34,857 nt of DNA from Bacillota bacterium (GCA_023459915.1 JAEWSN010000036.1:1-34857); one strand, 5' to 3'; counted from the stretch's first letter, positions 1 to 8,039 are shown. A program made the numbers and translations. The notes: a model not told the origin generated them from the sequence alone.

Positions 1-242
1 ATCGTTTCGGTGGAGAGCCGGTAGGACAGGGTGGGTTCCTCGAGCAGCTTTGCCATCATCTGTGTCAACGCCGGTGTGGGCAGCCGTTCCAGGACGAATT
101 TGCGGACGCTTCCCTCAAAGAAGACGGTACCGATGGCGGGCGCGGGGTCGCTGTGGATACGGATTTGTACAGGCTCCAGTTCGGCCGGTATCCCATAGGC
201 GGGATCGAGTGTTTCCGGTTTTTTCAGTTTGAATTTCTTCAT
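1..242 (-). CDS. Unknown protein, N-terminal 80 residues only (runs off the window)
   Basis: Reading the minus strand from the ATG at 242 gives an open frame of 80 codons to the window edge. It begins MKKFKLKKPETLDPAYGIPA and continues with a region of alternating hydrophobic and charged residues, with no signal peptide or membrane segment. A purine-rich GAGAGGGAAA stretch ends 4 bases before the ATG and is a plausible ribosome-binding site. Codon use matches the GC-rich neighbours. I do not recognise the family, and the C-terminal part lies outside the window. It is divergent from sodA, and the Fur-like palindrome at 291-309 lies between the two starts, so it could share that control. That the gene is real rests on its start signals and open frame only. 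Confidence 0.6.
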   Translation of the reverse strand, partial: MKKFKLKKPETLDPAYGIPAELEPVQIRIHSDPAPAIGTVFFEGSVRKFVLERLPTPALTQMMAKLLEEPTLSYRLSTET

Positions 243-290
243 GATTTCCCTCTCGCGGCGTCCGACAGGACGCTTTTTCCTCAACTTAAT

Positions 291-309
291 GATAATGAGT
301 TTCATTATC
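291..309. promoter_or_regulatory. Fur-box-like palindrome upstream of sodA
   Basis: GATAATGAGTTTCATTATC is a perfect 8-bp inverted repeat (GATAATGA / TCATTATC) around a 3-base centre. It matches the classical 19-bp Fur consensus at 16 of 19 positions, the three mismatches being at the centre. It lies 67 bases before the sodA start and 49 bases before the divergent gene start. It implies iron- or metal-dependent repression by a Fur-family protein. Fur fits better than PerR or MntR, but this is inference from the motif. I could not assign a clear -35/-10 pair beside it. Confidence 0.75.
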
Positions 310-375
310 CAAATAGCGGGTAACTATGGAGTAACAACTCAAATCCATGATTCGCGACAGCGAAAGGAGGACCCT

Positions 376-993
376 ATGACACATCAACTGCCAAATTTGC
401 CGTACGCGTTTGACGCGTTGGAACCCCATATCGACGCACTGACCATGGAAGTCCATTATACCCGTCATCATCAGGCCTATGTCAACAACCTCAACGCCGC
501 TTTGGACAAACACCCGGAATGGAAGGAGGTTGAGCTGGAGGATCTGATCCGGCGATTGCCGGAGGTGCCGGAGGACATTCGAACGGCTGTCCGCAACAAT
601 GGCGGTGGCCATTTGAATCATTCCCTGTTTTGGGAGTGGATGCGGCCCGGGGGGGCCACGGAGCCGGTTGGTGAATCGGGTCGCGCCATCGTGACGACCT
701 TCGGCAGCGTGGGTGCCTTCCGGGAAGCGTTTTCCCAGGCAGCGGCCACGCGGTTCGGCTCCGGCTGGGCGTGGCTGGTGCAAAACCCCGATGGGACGCT
801 GGCTGTCCTGTCCACCCCAAATCAGGACAATCCTGTTTCGGACGGGAAGGTGCCCCTCTTGGGCGTGGATGTCTGGGAACACGCATATTATCTCAAGTAC
901 ATGAACAAACGGCCGGATTATCTTGCCGCATGGTGGCATGTGGTCAACTGGGATGCCGTGGAGGCGGCCTATCAGGCGGCCAAAGCCTCATAA
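376..993 (+). CDS. sodA: Superoxide dismutase, Mn type
   Basis: This 205-residue protein is a cytoplasmic Fe/Mn-family superoxide dismutase, converting superoxide to hydrogen peroxide and oxygen. The four metal ligands are visible: H27, H82 (in NHSLFW), D165 and H169 (in DVWEHAYY). G78 (in GGGH) and Q150 (in NQDNP) are the pattern of manganese rather than iron enzymes, so Mn is the likely metal; specificity is inferred. The start at 376 is chosen because AAAGGAGG ends 5 bases before it and the family normally begins near MxxxLPxLPY. An upstream in-frame ATG at 229 would add 49 non-homologous residues across the Fur-like operator and is rejected. The gene is monocistronic, with a Fur-like palindrome upstream and a hairpin terminator downstream. 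Confidence 0.95.
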   Translation: MTHQLPNLPYAFDALEPHIDALTMEVHYTRHHQAYVNNLNAALDKHPEWKEVELEDLIRRLPEVPEDIRTAVRNNGGGHLNHSLFWEWMRPGGATEPVGESGRAIVTTFGSVGAFREAFSQAAATRFGSGWAWLVQNPDGTLAVLSTPNQDNPVSDGKVPLLGVDVWEHAYYLKYMNKRPDYLAAWWHVVNWDAVEAAYQAAKAS

Positions 994-1062
994 GTTCCTT
1001 GTGCGGCTGATGGCTGCGCCTGATGGGTGTGTCTGATGGCTGCGCCAACACGGAAGGAAGAG

Positions 1063-1100
1063 AACAGCCTGCCGGGCCATGTGCCAGGCAGGCTGTTTTG
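1063..1100. terminator. Hairpin terminator between convergent sodA and the C11 peptidase gene
   Basis: An 11-bp perfect stem (AACAGCCTGCC at 1063-1073 pairing with 1087-1097) with a 13-base loop is followed by a short T run (TTTTG). It lies between two convergent genes and may stop transcription from both sides, though the T run is better on the plus strand. Confidence 0.75.
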
Positions 1101-1139
1101 TGTGGCAGGGGAAAGACGCGAACGCGTCCCTTGCGCGAA

Positions 1140-3788
1140 TCAGTCCGTGACCGGTTCGGTCCAGTACCGGTTCCCATACCGGTCGGTGAGGCGGTAGGTC
1201 ATGTGATACGGCATGTCTCCCACCGGCAGATTGGCGATTTCCCATGTGCCGGTGACGGTCTGGGCCTGGCCGAGCATGTAGGTGTCGCTGTAGGTGCCGT
1301 CATAACGATAAAAGTCGCACAGGTAGTCGATGCGGTCGCCGGGCACCATCTCCGTGAGGCCCTTGGCCAGGGTTTGCGTCTGCGTGGTCTGATCGTAGAG
1401 AAGCCGCGCGCCAAGCACGGTTCCCTCGGGATGCGCATTGTCGAACTGGACAATCATCTCCGCCCGTTCACCGTTGAGCAGCATGGGGATGCGGCCCCGG
1501 ATGGTATACATGTCGCCCGCGTGATCATCGGATTCCATGTAGTAGCTGACAATTTGACCGTTGACGCCAAGCCAGGTGCCGTCATACTCCATGATGAGAT
1601 CGCCATCCCCGTTGTAGTCATAGACATTGTCCAGCCCCAGATCGATGAACCCTTCCCCGTCATCGAGAAAGACGTTCAGCTCCATGAACTGGACAAGCGC
1701 CCATTGATCCTCCGGCAGCTGGAGTACCCGTTGGCCGTCTTTTTCGGTCAGGGCGAGCGCGGTGGCATCCAGCCGGTTTTCGGCATAGTAGCCGGCGGCA
1801 TCCGTGATGCGATCGGCGTCAAGCCAGTCCGAGCCGGTGGCGCCGGTATAGGCGCCGGTATCCCCACCCGAGAGGAAAGCGCCGAGCAGGGAGGAAATCA
1901 GCTCTGTTCCCGCGCTGCCGCCGGCTGCCGCTTGGCCGGAGGAACCAAGGGCGCCGCCGATGGCATCCAGGGCGCCGCCGGATCCGCTGCCGGAGAAGCC
2001 GCCCAGCAGTGCGGACAACGGATCGCCGGAACCCGTGGAGACAACCTGTCCGCCCACCGCCACACTGGCAAAAGCCTGTACGGCACGCCCGTATTCGTCC
2101 TCGACGCCGATGGCGTCATAGGTGTCGAGCATCTGGCCCACCTGGCTGGTGCGGCCGTTGGGGAAGAAGGCGGACAGGCCGTTCGCGTTGGTGATGTTGC
2201 TGGAGGTGCGGTTGTATTTGATGCACCGGCGCAGACTGGCGGCAAAGGCTTTGGCCTCTTCGGTCCCAACGTGGTCCGCAAAATGGATGAGATCGATTTG
2301 GTTGAGACGGGAAGCCGCGGAGAATTCCTTTGCGTTGGCCCGCGCGTCTGAAACAACCTCGAACTGCTTCTGGTCCATCAGGTTGTTCATGGAACCCGCG
2401 AATGCGTTCAACGAGGTGGGGACCAGCCCCTTGAACTCCGCCAGATCCACCAGGGAAAGGGTGGCCTGGCTGCGCGGGGTTTTGCCGGCGCATTCATGGA
2501 TGTAATCGTCAATGAGCGTTTTCCCAAGCTGGGTGGTGGGCAGCGAGGTGTTCCGGCTCAAGGCGGTGAGCCAGCCGGTATAATGCCAGCCGATGCCGGG
2601 CTCCACCTCTTCCGAGGCAATCATGTAGTCTGCGTGCGGTTCGAGCACCACCGCGGTTTCCAGCGCCCCCATCAGGCAGGCGTCGAAGCCGATCCAGTCA
2701 AAGGTGGTGCCGCCCTTGCGAAGCGCCCCGGCAATCTCATCGAGGGTCATGGAGCCGCCGGCAAAATGCTGGTCATAGCCATAGCCCGCCAGGGAACCAC
2801 CGCCGTGATCCCAGAAAATGAGGATGTTGCGGTCGGCGGGGTAATTCTCCCCGCAATACGCGATGAAATCCGCCAGCGTTTCCGGCTCAACCATGGAACG
2901 CTTTCCAAGATTGTCTTCCAGGCGGATGAGCCCCTCGTTGGTGACGCGATACCGCTGGTTGGTGCGGCTGCTGATGACGCTGTTTTTCCAGGCGCTGGTG
3001 CCACCGGTTTCCACGATGACGCGCACCTGGTCGGAAAGCTCCGCGTGCAGCATTTCGTTGAGGTCTGCCGTGGCCATGCCGCTCTTGGATTCCAGATCGG
3101 TGCCGCACATGTAGACCATGACGGTGACCGTGTCGGCGCCATTGCCCTGCAGGGTGGTCCGTTTTGCGCGTGTGCCCTGGGAGACGGATTCGTCCACCGC
3201 GTACGCGCCGCCGTCGACCGAAGTGGCCACCGCCGACGCGTTGGCGCCGCCGAATCCGGAGGTGTTCCAACCGGTGCCCGCATCACTGCCGTCCGAACCG
3301 CCGGCTGCGCCGGAGGTCTCCACGGCACCCGGCAAGTCGTTGAACAACCCGCCGTTGGCCGGCTCGTTCTGCGCGGGACTGCACATGCGAAACAGCAGAA
3401 ACAGCACGAAGATCACAATGCCGATCATGACAAGCCGGCTCACGCAGCCGGAACGGCTTCGCCCGCCGCCCAGCAGCATGCCGAGCAACCCGCCGCCGAG
3501 TCCGCCGGAGAAGGAGGATCCGAAATTGCCGGTTCCCTGTGTCCCGGAGCCAAAGCCTCCCGTGCCGAAGCTGCCGGAACCGGCACCTCCCGTACCGAAG
3601 CCGGAACTCCCGGTTCCCAAACCGCCGCCCAGCCCGCCGGAAGGCCGTTTGGGCCTTGAACTGTATCCGCCGGCATTGCCGACAGGACCTCCGGTTTTGC
3701 CGCCGAGCCCGCCGCCCCTGCGCTGCGCGTTGCCGCCGCCGGCGCCATATGTTTTTTTTCTGCCCGTTGGGCGCTTGCCTCCGCTCAT
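1140..3788 (-). CDS. Membrane-anchored clostripain-like (C11 family) cysteine peptidase with a glycine-rich N-terminus
   Basis: The protein is 882 residues. Residues 1-115 are extremely Gly/Ser/Thr-rich with basic patches. One hydrophobic segment (about 117-134) follows, then a low-complexity spacer to about 215. The peptidase domain starts near VTVMVYMCGTDLES (221-234), which is typical of the clostripain C11 family. The predicted catalytic pair is H328 in WDHGGG and C371 in FDACLMG. The C-terminal third looks like a beta-rich accessory domain with an acidic DYNGDGD motif that could bind calcium. The start at 3788 is chosen because GGGAGGAG precedes it; the open frame continues upstream without family support. 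Family members cleave after basic residues, often Arg; the substrate here is unknown. With the basic N-terminus inside, the peptidase domain would face outside. It lies alone on the minus strand. Confidence 0.85.
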   Translation of the reverse strand: MSGGKRPTGRKKTYGAGGGNAQRRGGGLGGKTGGPVGNAGGYSSRPKRPSGGLGGGLGTGSSGFGTGGAGSGSFGTGGFGSGTQGTGNFGSSFSGGLGGGLLGMLLGGGRSRSGCVSRLVMIGIVIFVLFLLFRMCSPAQNEPANGGLFNDLPGAVETSGAAGGSDGSDAGTGWNTSGFGGANASAVATSVDGGAYAVDESVSQGTRAKRTTLQGNGADTVTVMVYMCGTDLESKSGMATADLNEMLHAELSDQVRVIVETGGTSAWKNSVISSRTNQRYRVTNEGLIRLEDNLGKRSMVEPETLADFIAYCGENYPADRNILIFWDHGGGSLAGYGYDQHFAGGSMTLDEIAGALRKGGTTFDWIGFDACLMGALETAVVLEPHADYMIASEEVEPGIGWHYTGWLTALSRNTSLPTTQLGKTLIDDYIHECAGKTPRSQATLSLVDLAEFKGLVPTSLNAFAGSMNNLMDQKQFEVVSDARANAKEFSAASRLNQIDLIHFADHVGTEEAKAFAASLRRCIKYNRTSSNITNANGLSAFFPNGRTSQVGQMLDTYDAIGVEDEYGRAVQAFASVAVGGQVVSTGSGDPLSALLGGFSGSGSGGALDAIGGALGSSGQAAAGGSAGTELISSLLGAFLSGGDTGAYTGATGSDWLDADRITDAAGYYAENRLDATALALTEKDGQRVLQLPEDQWALVQFMELNVFLDDGEGFIDLGLDNVYDYNGDGDLIMEYDGTWLGVNGQIVSYYMESDDHAGDMYTIRGRIPMLLNGERAEMIVQFDNAHPEGTVLGARLLYDQTTQTQTLAKGLTEMVPGDRIDYLCDFYRYDGTYSDTYMLGQAQTVTGTWEIANLPVGDMPYHMTYRLTDRYGNRYWTEPVTD

Positions 3789-3965
3789 GATGCGCTCCTC
3801 CCGCCTATGCCATCGTCGTTGCCCATGCCAGCCAAACCGGTCGCGACCGCTGCCGCGGAAACATGCGGATGCCGAGGGATCTTCCATGTTTGCGACTGTT
3901 GGCGCATGTCGCCGGCTGATGGGATCCACTGGAACATCATACCATATTTCCACCCTGTTTGACTC

Positions 3966-4025
3966 CTGGCGGCACACCGGTATCCCTGGCGGCACACCGG
4001 GATCCCTGGCGGCACACCGGAGTCG
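3966..4025. repeat. Three tandem 20-bp repeats
   Basis: Three adjacent 20-bp units start at 3966, 3986 and 4006. Each begins CTGGCGGCACACCGG and the last five bases vary. They lie between the C11 peptidase start and the ylxM promoter, in non-coding DNA. A weak minus-strand -10 candidate (TATGAT, 3936-3941) lies just downstream of them in the direction of the peptidase gene, so they may overlap that gene's promoter region. No open frame of interest crosses them. Confidence 0.9.
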
Positions 4026-4057
4026 CCATGCGACCGGGATCTGTCAAGGAAATTTGC

Positions 4058-4087
4058 TTGACAACCATCCCGGCCACATGCTATGCT
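4058..4087 (+). promoter_or_regulatory. Sigma-A-type promoter of the ylxM-ffh operon
   Basis: A perfect -35 TTGACA (4058-4063) and a -10 TATGCT (4082-4087) are separated by 18 bases. Transcription would start near 4094, giving a leader of about 125 bases that contains the 23-bp repeats. Confidence 0.8.
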
Positions 4088-4109
4088 GTCAGGGCTGTGA
4101 ATGACGTGG

Positions 4110-4178
4110 GGCATTGTTGCCATTGCCGGGAGGGCATTGTTGCCATTGCCATAAGGGCAATGTTGCCATTGCCGGGAG
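4110..4178 (+). repeat. Three tandem 23-bp repeats in the ylxM-ffh leader, each able to form a hairpin
   Basis: Units start at 4110, 4133 and 4156 with an exact 23-bp period. Each has a core like GGCAATGTTGCCATTGCC; in unit 3 GGCAAT pairs with ATTGCC around a 6-base loop. Units 1 and 2 differ by one base in the left arm, and unit 2 also differs at its 3' edge. All three lie between the predicted transcription start and the ylxM start codon, so they are transcribed but untranslated. Confidence 0.9.
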
Positions 4179-4220
4179 GCTGGGAACGCACCTGCTGGCG
4201 GATGGATTGGGGGAGATGGC

Positions 4221-4631
4221 ATGAAGCAGACCAATACGCCACCCACCGCTCCGCCCGGGGCGCCGAATCCCGGTTCGGACACCCTGGCCTCCGTCACCCT
4301 GCTGCTCGATTTTTATGGGGAGCTGCTCACACCCCGGCAGTCCGAAGTGCTTGCGTTGCACTGCAACGACGATTTGTCGCTGGCGGAGATTGCCCAGGAG
4401 CTTGGGATCAGCCGTCAGGCGGCCCACGATGCCATCTCGACCGGAAAAACGCTGTTGCTGCGGTATGAGGAAAAGCTGCGGCTGGTGGAACGGTTTTCCC
4501 GGCAGCGCGCGTTGGTGGCCCTGGCCAGGACGGCGGTGGGGAAGGCCATGCAGGGCACGGAATCCTCCGCCGGCCGGGAGGCCATGGAACAGGTGGAAGC
4601 CGCGTTGCGGCAGTTGATGGAACAATTGTGA
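4221..4631 (+). CDS. ylxM: YlxM/p13 family HTH protein of the SRP operon
   Basis: The protein is 136 residues. After a proline-rich 20-residue extension comes the YlxM family core, with LLLDFYGELLTPRQ (27-40) and a sigma-region-4-like helix-turn-helix (about 52-78: LSLAEIAQELGISRQAAHD). The family is nearly always encoded directly upstream of ffh, as here, and is thought to act with the signal recognition particle; its exact role is not settled. The ATG at 4221 is preceded by GGGGGAGA. The gene is the first in the operon after the promoter at 4058-4087 and the repeat leader. The N-terminal proline-rich extension is the only unusual feature. Confidence 0.9.
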   Translation: MKQTNTPPTAPPGAPNPGSDTLASVTLLLDFYGELLTPRQSEVLALHCNDDLSLAEIAQELGISRQAAHDAISTGKTLLLRYEEKLRLVERFSRQRALVALARTAVGKAMQGTESSAGREAMEQVEAALRQLMEQL

Positions 4632-4697
4632 GGCAAGTCCGGTCGCAGGAAGACCGGTTGCCGATTGAAATGCCGGAATGCCGGTGAAGAGGGATGC

Positions 4698-6053
4698 ATG
4701 GCTTTTGAGGGATTGAGCGAAAAATTGACGGCGCTGGTGAAGCGGATGCGTGGCCAGGCCCGGGTAACCGAAAAAGACGTCAAGGACATGATGCGCGAAA
4801 TCAAGCTGGCGTTGCTCGAAGCGGACGTCAGCTTCAAGGTGGTCAAGGAATTCATCGCGTCCATCAGCGAGCGGGCTGTCGGTGCCGATGTGCTCCAGAG
4901 CCTCACCCCGGGGCAGCAGATTGTCAAGATTGTGCACGAGGAGCTCATCTCGCTCATGGGATCGGTTCCCTCCAAAATCACCTATTCCCCGGCACCGCCA
5001 ACGGTATACATGCTGTGCGGCCTGCAGGGTGCCGGCAAAACCACCACGGCGGGAAAACTGGCCAACCTGCTGCGCAAGGACGGCAAGCGTCCGCTGCTGG
5101 TGGCGGGAGACATCTACCGCCCCGCGGCCATCAAGCAGCTGCAGGTGGTCGGTGGGCAGCTGAGCATTCCCGTCTTCGAGATGGGCACGGGCACCAGCCC
5201 GGTCGAAATTGCGCAAAAGGCCGTCGCGCACGCCAAGTCGATGCTCTTCGACGTGGTCATCATTGACACGGCGGGCCGGCTTCACATCGATGAAACCCTC
5301 ATGGACGAGCTGCGCGACATCCGCAAGGCGGTCAAGCCGCAGGAAATCCTGCTGGTGGTCGACGCCATGACCGGCCAGGACGCGGTGAATGTTGCCGGAT
5401 CCTTCAACGAACAGCTCGGTGTGGACGGCATCATTCTCACCAAGCTCGACGGCGACACCCGCGGCGGCGCCGCGCTGTCCACCAAGGCCGTGACTGGAAA
5501 ACCGGTGAAGTTTTCCTGTATCGGCGAAAAGCTCTCCGACATCGAACCCTTCTATCCGGATCGCATGGCGTCCCGGATTTTGGGCATGGGCGACGTGCTC
5601 AGCCTCATTGAGAAGGCACAGGACGCCTTTGATGAAAAATCCGCGGCCGAGCTCGAGAAGAAGATGCGGACCCAGTCCTTCACCTTGGACGATTTTCTGG
5701 AGCAGATGCAGCAACTCAAAAAAATGGGTCCCATCCAGGATTTGCTGGGCATGATCCCGGGTGTGGACGCCAAGGCGCTCAAGGGCATGCAGTTCGATGA
5801 CAAGCAGTACGAGCGCACCATGGCGGTCATCCGGTCCATGACCCGGCGCGAGCGCGTCAAGCCCGACATCATCAACGCCTCCCGGCGCATCCGCATCGCC
5901 AAGGGCAGCGGCACCACGGTGCAGGAGGTCAACCGCCTGCTGCGCCAGTTCGAGGACATGAAAAAGATGATGAAGCAGTTTTCCGGCCCCGCCGGCAAAA
6001 AAATGATGCGCGGCATGGGCAAACGGGGCGGCTTCGGCGGCTTCGGGGGCTGA
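4698..6053 (+). CDS. ffh: Signal recognition particle protein Ffh (SRP54)
   Basis: This 451-residue SRP GTPase binds signal sequences of nascent membrane and secreted proteins and docks with FtsY. It has an N-terminal helical domain (1-90), a G domain with P-loop GLQGAGKTT (108-116), a DTAGR switch and a TKLDGD specificity motif, and a methionine-rich M domain. The M domain ends in a basic Gly/Met tail for SRP RNA and signal peptide binding. The start at 4698 gives the usual MAFEGLSEKL beginning, with GAAGAGGG just upstream; an earlier in-frame ATG at 4665 would add 11 atypical residues. It follows ylxM by 66 bases and precedes rpsP, the standard Bacillota order. ftsY, often nearby, is not in the window. 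Confidence 0.98.
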   Translation: MAFEGLSEKLTALVKRMRGQARVTEKDVKDMMREIKLALLEADVSFKVVKEFIASISERAVGADVLQSLTPGQQIVKIVHEELISLMGSVPSKITYSPAPPTVYMLCGLQGAGKTTTAGKLANLLRKDGKRPLLVAGDIYRPAAIKQLQVVGGQLSIPVFEMGTGTSPVEIAQKAVAHAKSMLFDVVIIDTAGRLHIDETLMDELRDIRKAVKPQEILLVVDAMTGQDAVNVAGSFNEQLGVDGIILTKLDGDTRGGAALSTKAVTGKPVKFSCIGEKLSDIEPFYPDRMASRILGMGDVLSLIEKAQDAFDEKSAAELEKKMRTQSFTLDDFLEQMQQLKKMGPIQDLLGMIPGVDAKALKGMQFDDKQYERTMAVIRSMTRRERVKPDIINASRRIRIAKGSGTTVQEVNRLLRQFEDMKKMMKQFSGPAGKKMMRGMGKRGGFGGFGG

Positions 6054-6147
6054 ACAAGGCATGCATTTGGCCATGCCGGACGGCAGGCTGTAAGGCATAG
6101 AGACAACAGGCACAGGTCATTGAATTTTTAGAAGGTGGTGAAAAGAA

Positions 6148-6390
6148 ATGGTAAAAATGAGATTGAAGCGCATGGGTGCCAAGAAGGCTCCCTACTACCG
6201 TATCGTCGTCGCTGACAGCCGCTCTCCGCGTGACGGCAAGTTCATCGAGCAGGTGGGCACCTACGATCCGCTGAAGAACCCGTCCGAGATTGCCTTCGAC
6301 GTCGATGTGGCGAAGAAGTGGCTCGGAAACGGCGCGCAGCCCACGGAAACCGTGAAGAAGCTGCTCAAGATCGCCGGCGTGACGGAGTGA
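6148..6390 (+). CDS. rpsP: 30S ribosomal protein bS16
   Basis: This 80-residue protein starts MVKMRLKRMGAKKAPYYRIV, followed by VADSRSPRDGKFIEQVGTYDP, the bS16 signature. It binds 16S rRNA early in 30S assembly. An AAGGTGGTGA ribosome-binding site precedes the ATG. It sits 94 bases after ffh and before khpA, as is usual in Bacillota. Length and sequence are typical. Confidence 0.98.
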   Translation: MVKMRLKRMGAKKAPYYRIVVADSRSPRDGKFIEQVGTYDPLKNPSEIAFDVDVAKKWLGNGAQPTETVKKLLKIAGVTE

Positions 6391-6400
6391 TTCCGGAACA

Positions 6401-6418
6401 GGCGGCACGCCGCCTTTT
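6401..6418 (+). terminator. Short GC hairpin with T run between rpsP and khpA
   Basis: GGCGG (6401-6405) can pair with CCGCC (6410-6414) around a 4-base loop, followed by TTTT. The stem is only 5 bp, so it may be a weak or partial terminator that lowers khpA expression relative to rpsP. Function is inferred. Confidence 0.4.
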
Positions 6419-6448
6419 CGCATCCGTCCACCGGTTGGAGGTGCTCTC

Positions 6449-6679
6449 ATGAAGGAATTGCTCGAACACATCGCGCGCGCGCTGGTGGAACACCCGGAAA
6501 ACGTCGCGGTCACCGAGGTGGAAGCAGAGGACGAACTCGTGCTCGAACTTCGCGTGGCACCGGACGACATGGGCAAGGTCATCGGCAAGCAGGGACGAAT
6601 CGCCAAGGCGATCCGTGTGGTCATGAAGGCGGCGGCCATCAGCGAGAAGCGGAAGGTTTCCGTGGAAATCGTGGAGTGA
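6449..6679 (+). CDS. khpA: KH-domain RNA-binding protein KhpA (YlqC family)
   Basis: A 76-residue single KH-domain protein with the GxxG loop at 46-49 (VIGKQGRI). KhpA-family proteins bind RNA, and in several Bacillota they pair with KhpB/Jag to influence cell elongation and division. An AGGTGCTC stretch precedes the ATG at 6449. It follows rpsP by 58 bases and is the last gene before a strong terminator. In most relatives rimM and trmD come next, but here they do not. Confidence 0.92.
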   Translation: MKELLEHIARALVEHPENVAVTEVEAEDELVLELRVAPDDMGKVIGKQGRIAKAIRVVMKAAAISEKRKVSVEIVE

Positions 6680-6710
6680 CGTGCCGCACATATGGCGAAA
6701 ACGCGAAATG

Positions 6711-6746
6711 AAAGGGACGATCACCATTGTCGGTGGTCGTCCCTTT
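6711..6746. terminator. Strong bidirectional hairpin between khpA and asd
   Basis: A 15-bp stem (AAAGGGACGATCACC at 6711-6725 with 6732-6746, one G-T wobble) with a 6-base loop and A/T ends on both sides. It lies between the convergent genes khpA and asd and can serve both. Confidence 0.85.
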
Positions 6747-6771
6747 GCCATTCCCGGGCGGGAGAATCCTG

Positions 6772-7857
6772 TCATTTTGGCGAGATGTAGCCTTCCGCCT
6801 TCAGCAGCTCGGCCATCAGCACCGCGCCGCCGGCCGCGCCGCGGACGGTATTGTGGGAGAGGCTGACAAACTTGTAGTCGAACAGGGTATCCTCGCGAAG
6901 CCGGCCGATGGTGACCCCCATGCCGTTGCCCTGATCGCGGTCGAGCTTGGTCTGCGGACGGTTGTCTTCCTCAAAGTAGCGCAGGAAGGGCTTTGGCGCG
7001 CTCGGCAGGTTCAGCTTCTGCGGCAGGCCCTCGAAAGCTGCCCAGCGGGCCAGGATTTCCTCCCTGGAGGGCTTGCGGTCAAAGGACACAAAGGTGGCCG
7101 CCATGTGACCGTCTGTAACCGGGACGCGGATGCACTGGGCCGTGATGGCCGGCGCCTCCGCCTTGATGATGCCGTTTGTGCCCACGCTTCCCCAGACACG
7201 CAACGGTTCCTGTTCGCTCTTCTCCTCCTCGCCGCCGATGTGGGGGATGACATTGTCCAGCATTTCGGGCCAGTCCGCAAAGCTCTTTCCGGCACCGGAG
7301 ATGGCCTGGTATGTGCACGCGACAATTTTGGAAACGCCGAAATCGCGCAGCGGCGACAGGGCCGGCACATAGCTTTGGATGGAGCAGTTCGGCTTCACGG
7401 TGATGAACCCGCGGGTGGTGCCGAGCCGCTTCTGCTGAAGCGCAATGACCTCATTGTGGTGCGGGTTGATTTCGGGGATGACCATGGGAACATCCGGTGT
7501 CCAGCGATGGGCGGAATTGTTGGACACAACAGGCGTGCCGGTTTTGGCATAGGCCTCCTCCAGCGCCTTGATCTCTTCCTTTTTCATGTCGACCGCGCAG
7601 AAGATGAAGTCCACCCCGTCGGCGACCGCAGCCACCTCGGCGGCATTTTTCACCACCAGGCCGGCCACGGCGGACGGCAGGGGCGTGCTCATTTTCCAGC
7701 GGCCCCGGACAGCCTCCTCATACGTTTTTCCTGCGGATGCGGCGGACGCGGCGATGCCGGTCACTTCAAACCAGGGGTGGTTTTCCAGGAGGGTGACGAA
7801 ACGCTGCCCCACCATGCCGGTGCCTCCGACGATGCCTACCTTGAGCTTGTTTGACAT
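6772..7857 (-). CDS. asd: Aspartate-semialdehyde dehydrogenase
   Basis: This 361-residue enzyme reduces aspartyl phosphate to aspartate semialdehyde with NADPH, feeding lysine/diaminopimelate, threonine and methionine synthesis. The N-terminal dinucleotide site is GGTGMVGQRF (11-20). The catalytic cysteine is C158 in KPNCSI, and the usual basic residues are R244 and H251 in RVPVTDGHM. The length and the pattern around the cysteine resemble the branch of the family common in archaea and many Clostridia. The start at 7857 has AAAGGAGA upstream; the open frame extends further but without homology. It is single, on the minus strand, convergent with khpA and divergent from the B12 operon, and has its own promoter at 7966-7994. 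The leader of about 100 bases shows no lysine riboswitch pattern. Confidence 0.95.
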   Translation of the reverse strand: MSNKLKVGIVGGTGMVGQRFVTLLENHPWFEVTGIAASAASAGKTYEEAVRGRWKMSTPLPSAVAGLVVKNAAEVAAVADGVDFIFCAVDMKKEEIKALEEAYAKTGTPVVSNNSAHRWTPDVPMVIPEINPHHNEVIALQQKRLGTTRGFITVKPNCSIQSYVPALSPLRDFGVSKIVACTYQAISGAGKSFADWPEMLDNVIPHIGGEEEKSEQEPLRVWGSVGTNGIIKAEAPAITAQCIRVPVTDGHMAATFVSFDRKPSREEILARWAAFEGLPQKLNLPSAPKPFLRYFEEDNRPQTKLDRDQGNGMGVTIGRLREDTLFDYKFVSLSHNTVRGAAGGAVLMAELLKAEGYISPK

Positions 7858-7965
7858 GGTTGTCTCCTTTCCGTGCTTCGCCCATCCGGCCCATCGGGGA
7901 TGAGGCGCCTTGGTGTCCGTTAATTGAGGACATTTGTGCGTGACACAGGAACAAATTGCATCCCT

Positions 7966-7994
7966 ATTATAAGGGAAACCTCCCCTTGATGCAA
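7966..7994 (-). promoter_or_regulatory. Promoter of asd
   Basis: On the minus strand, -35 TTGCAT (7994-7989) and a perfect -10 TATAAT (7971-7966) are separated by exactly 17 bases. Transcription would start near 7959, about 100 bases before the asd start. Confidence 0.8.
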
Positions 7995-8003
7995 GGCTTT
8001 TGT

Positions 8004-8033
8004 TTGACCGTGCCGGGACCTTCATGATAGACT
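8004..8033 (+). promoter_or_regulatory. Probable promoter of the cobalamin operon
   Basis: TTGACC (8004-8009) and TAGACT (8028-8033) are separated by 18 bases. This -35 begins only 9 bases from the -35 of the divergent asd promoter, so the two promoters are back to back. Predicted transcription starts near 8040, at the palindrome and just before the riboswitch. Confidence 0.6.
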
Positions 8034-8039
8034 TGCAGC

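Noticed and set aside
1023..2351. Long open frame of 442 codons antisense to the C11 peptidase
   Set aside because: It is a high-GC shadow of the peptidase gene with no ribosome-binding site and no recognisable domain.
3966..4178. Repeat clusters as a CRISPR array
   Set aside because: Units are adjacent, with no unique spacers of 30 bases or so, and no cas genes are nearby.
4089..6113. Long open frame of 674 codons antisense to ylxM and ffh
   Set aside because: It mirrors the conserved ffh gene and its composition is typical of a GC-rich antisense frame.
7858..7960. Lysine riboswitch upstream of asd
   Set aside because: The leader is about 100 bases, too short for the lysine aptamer, and no conserved elements are visible.
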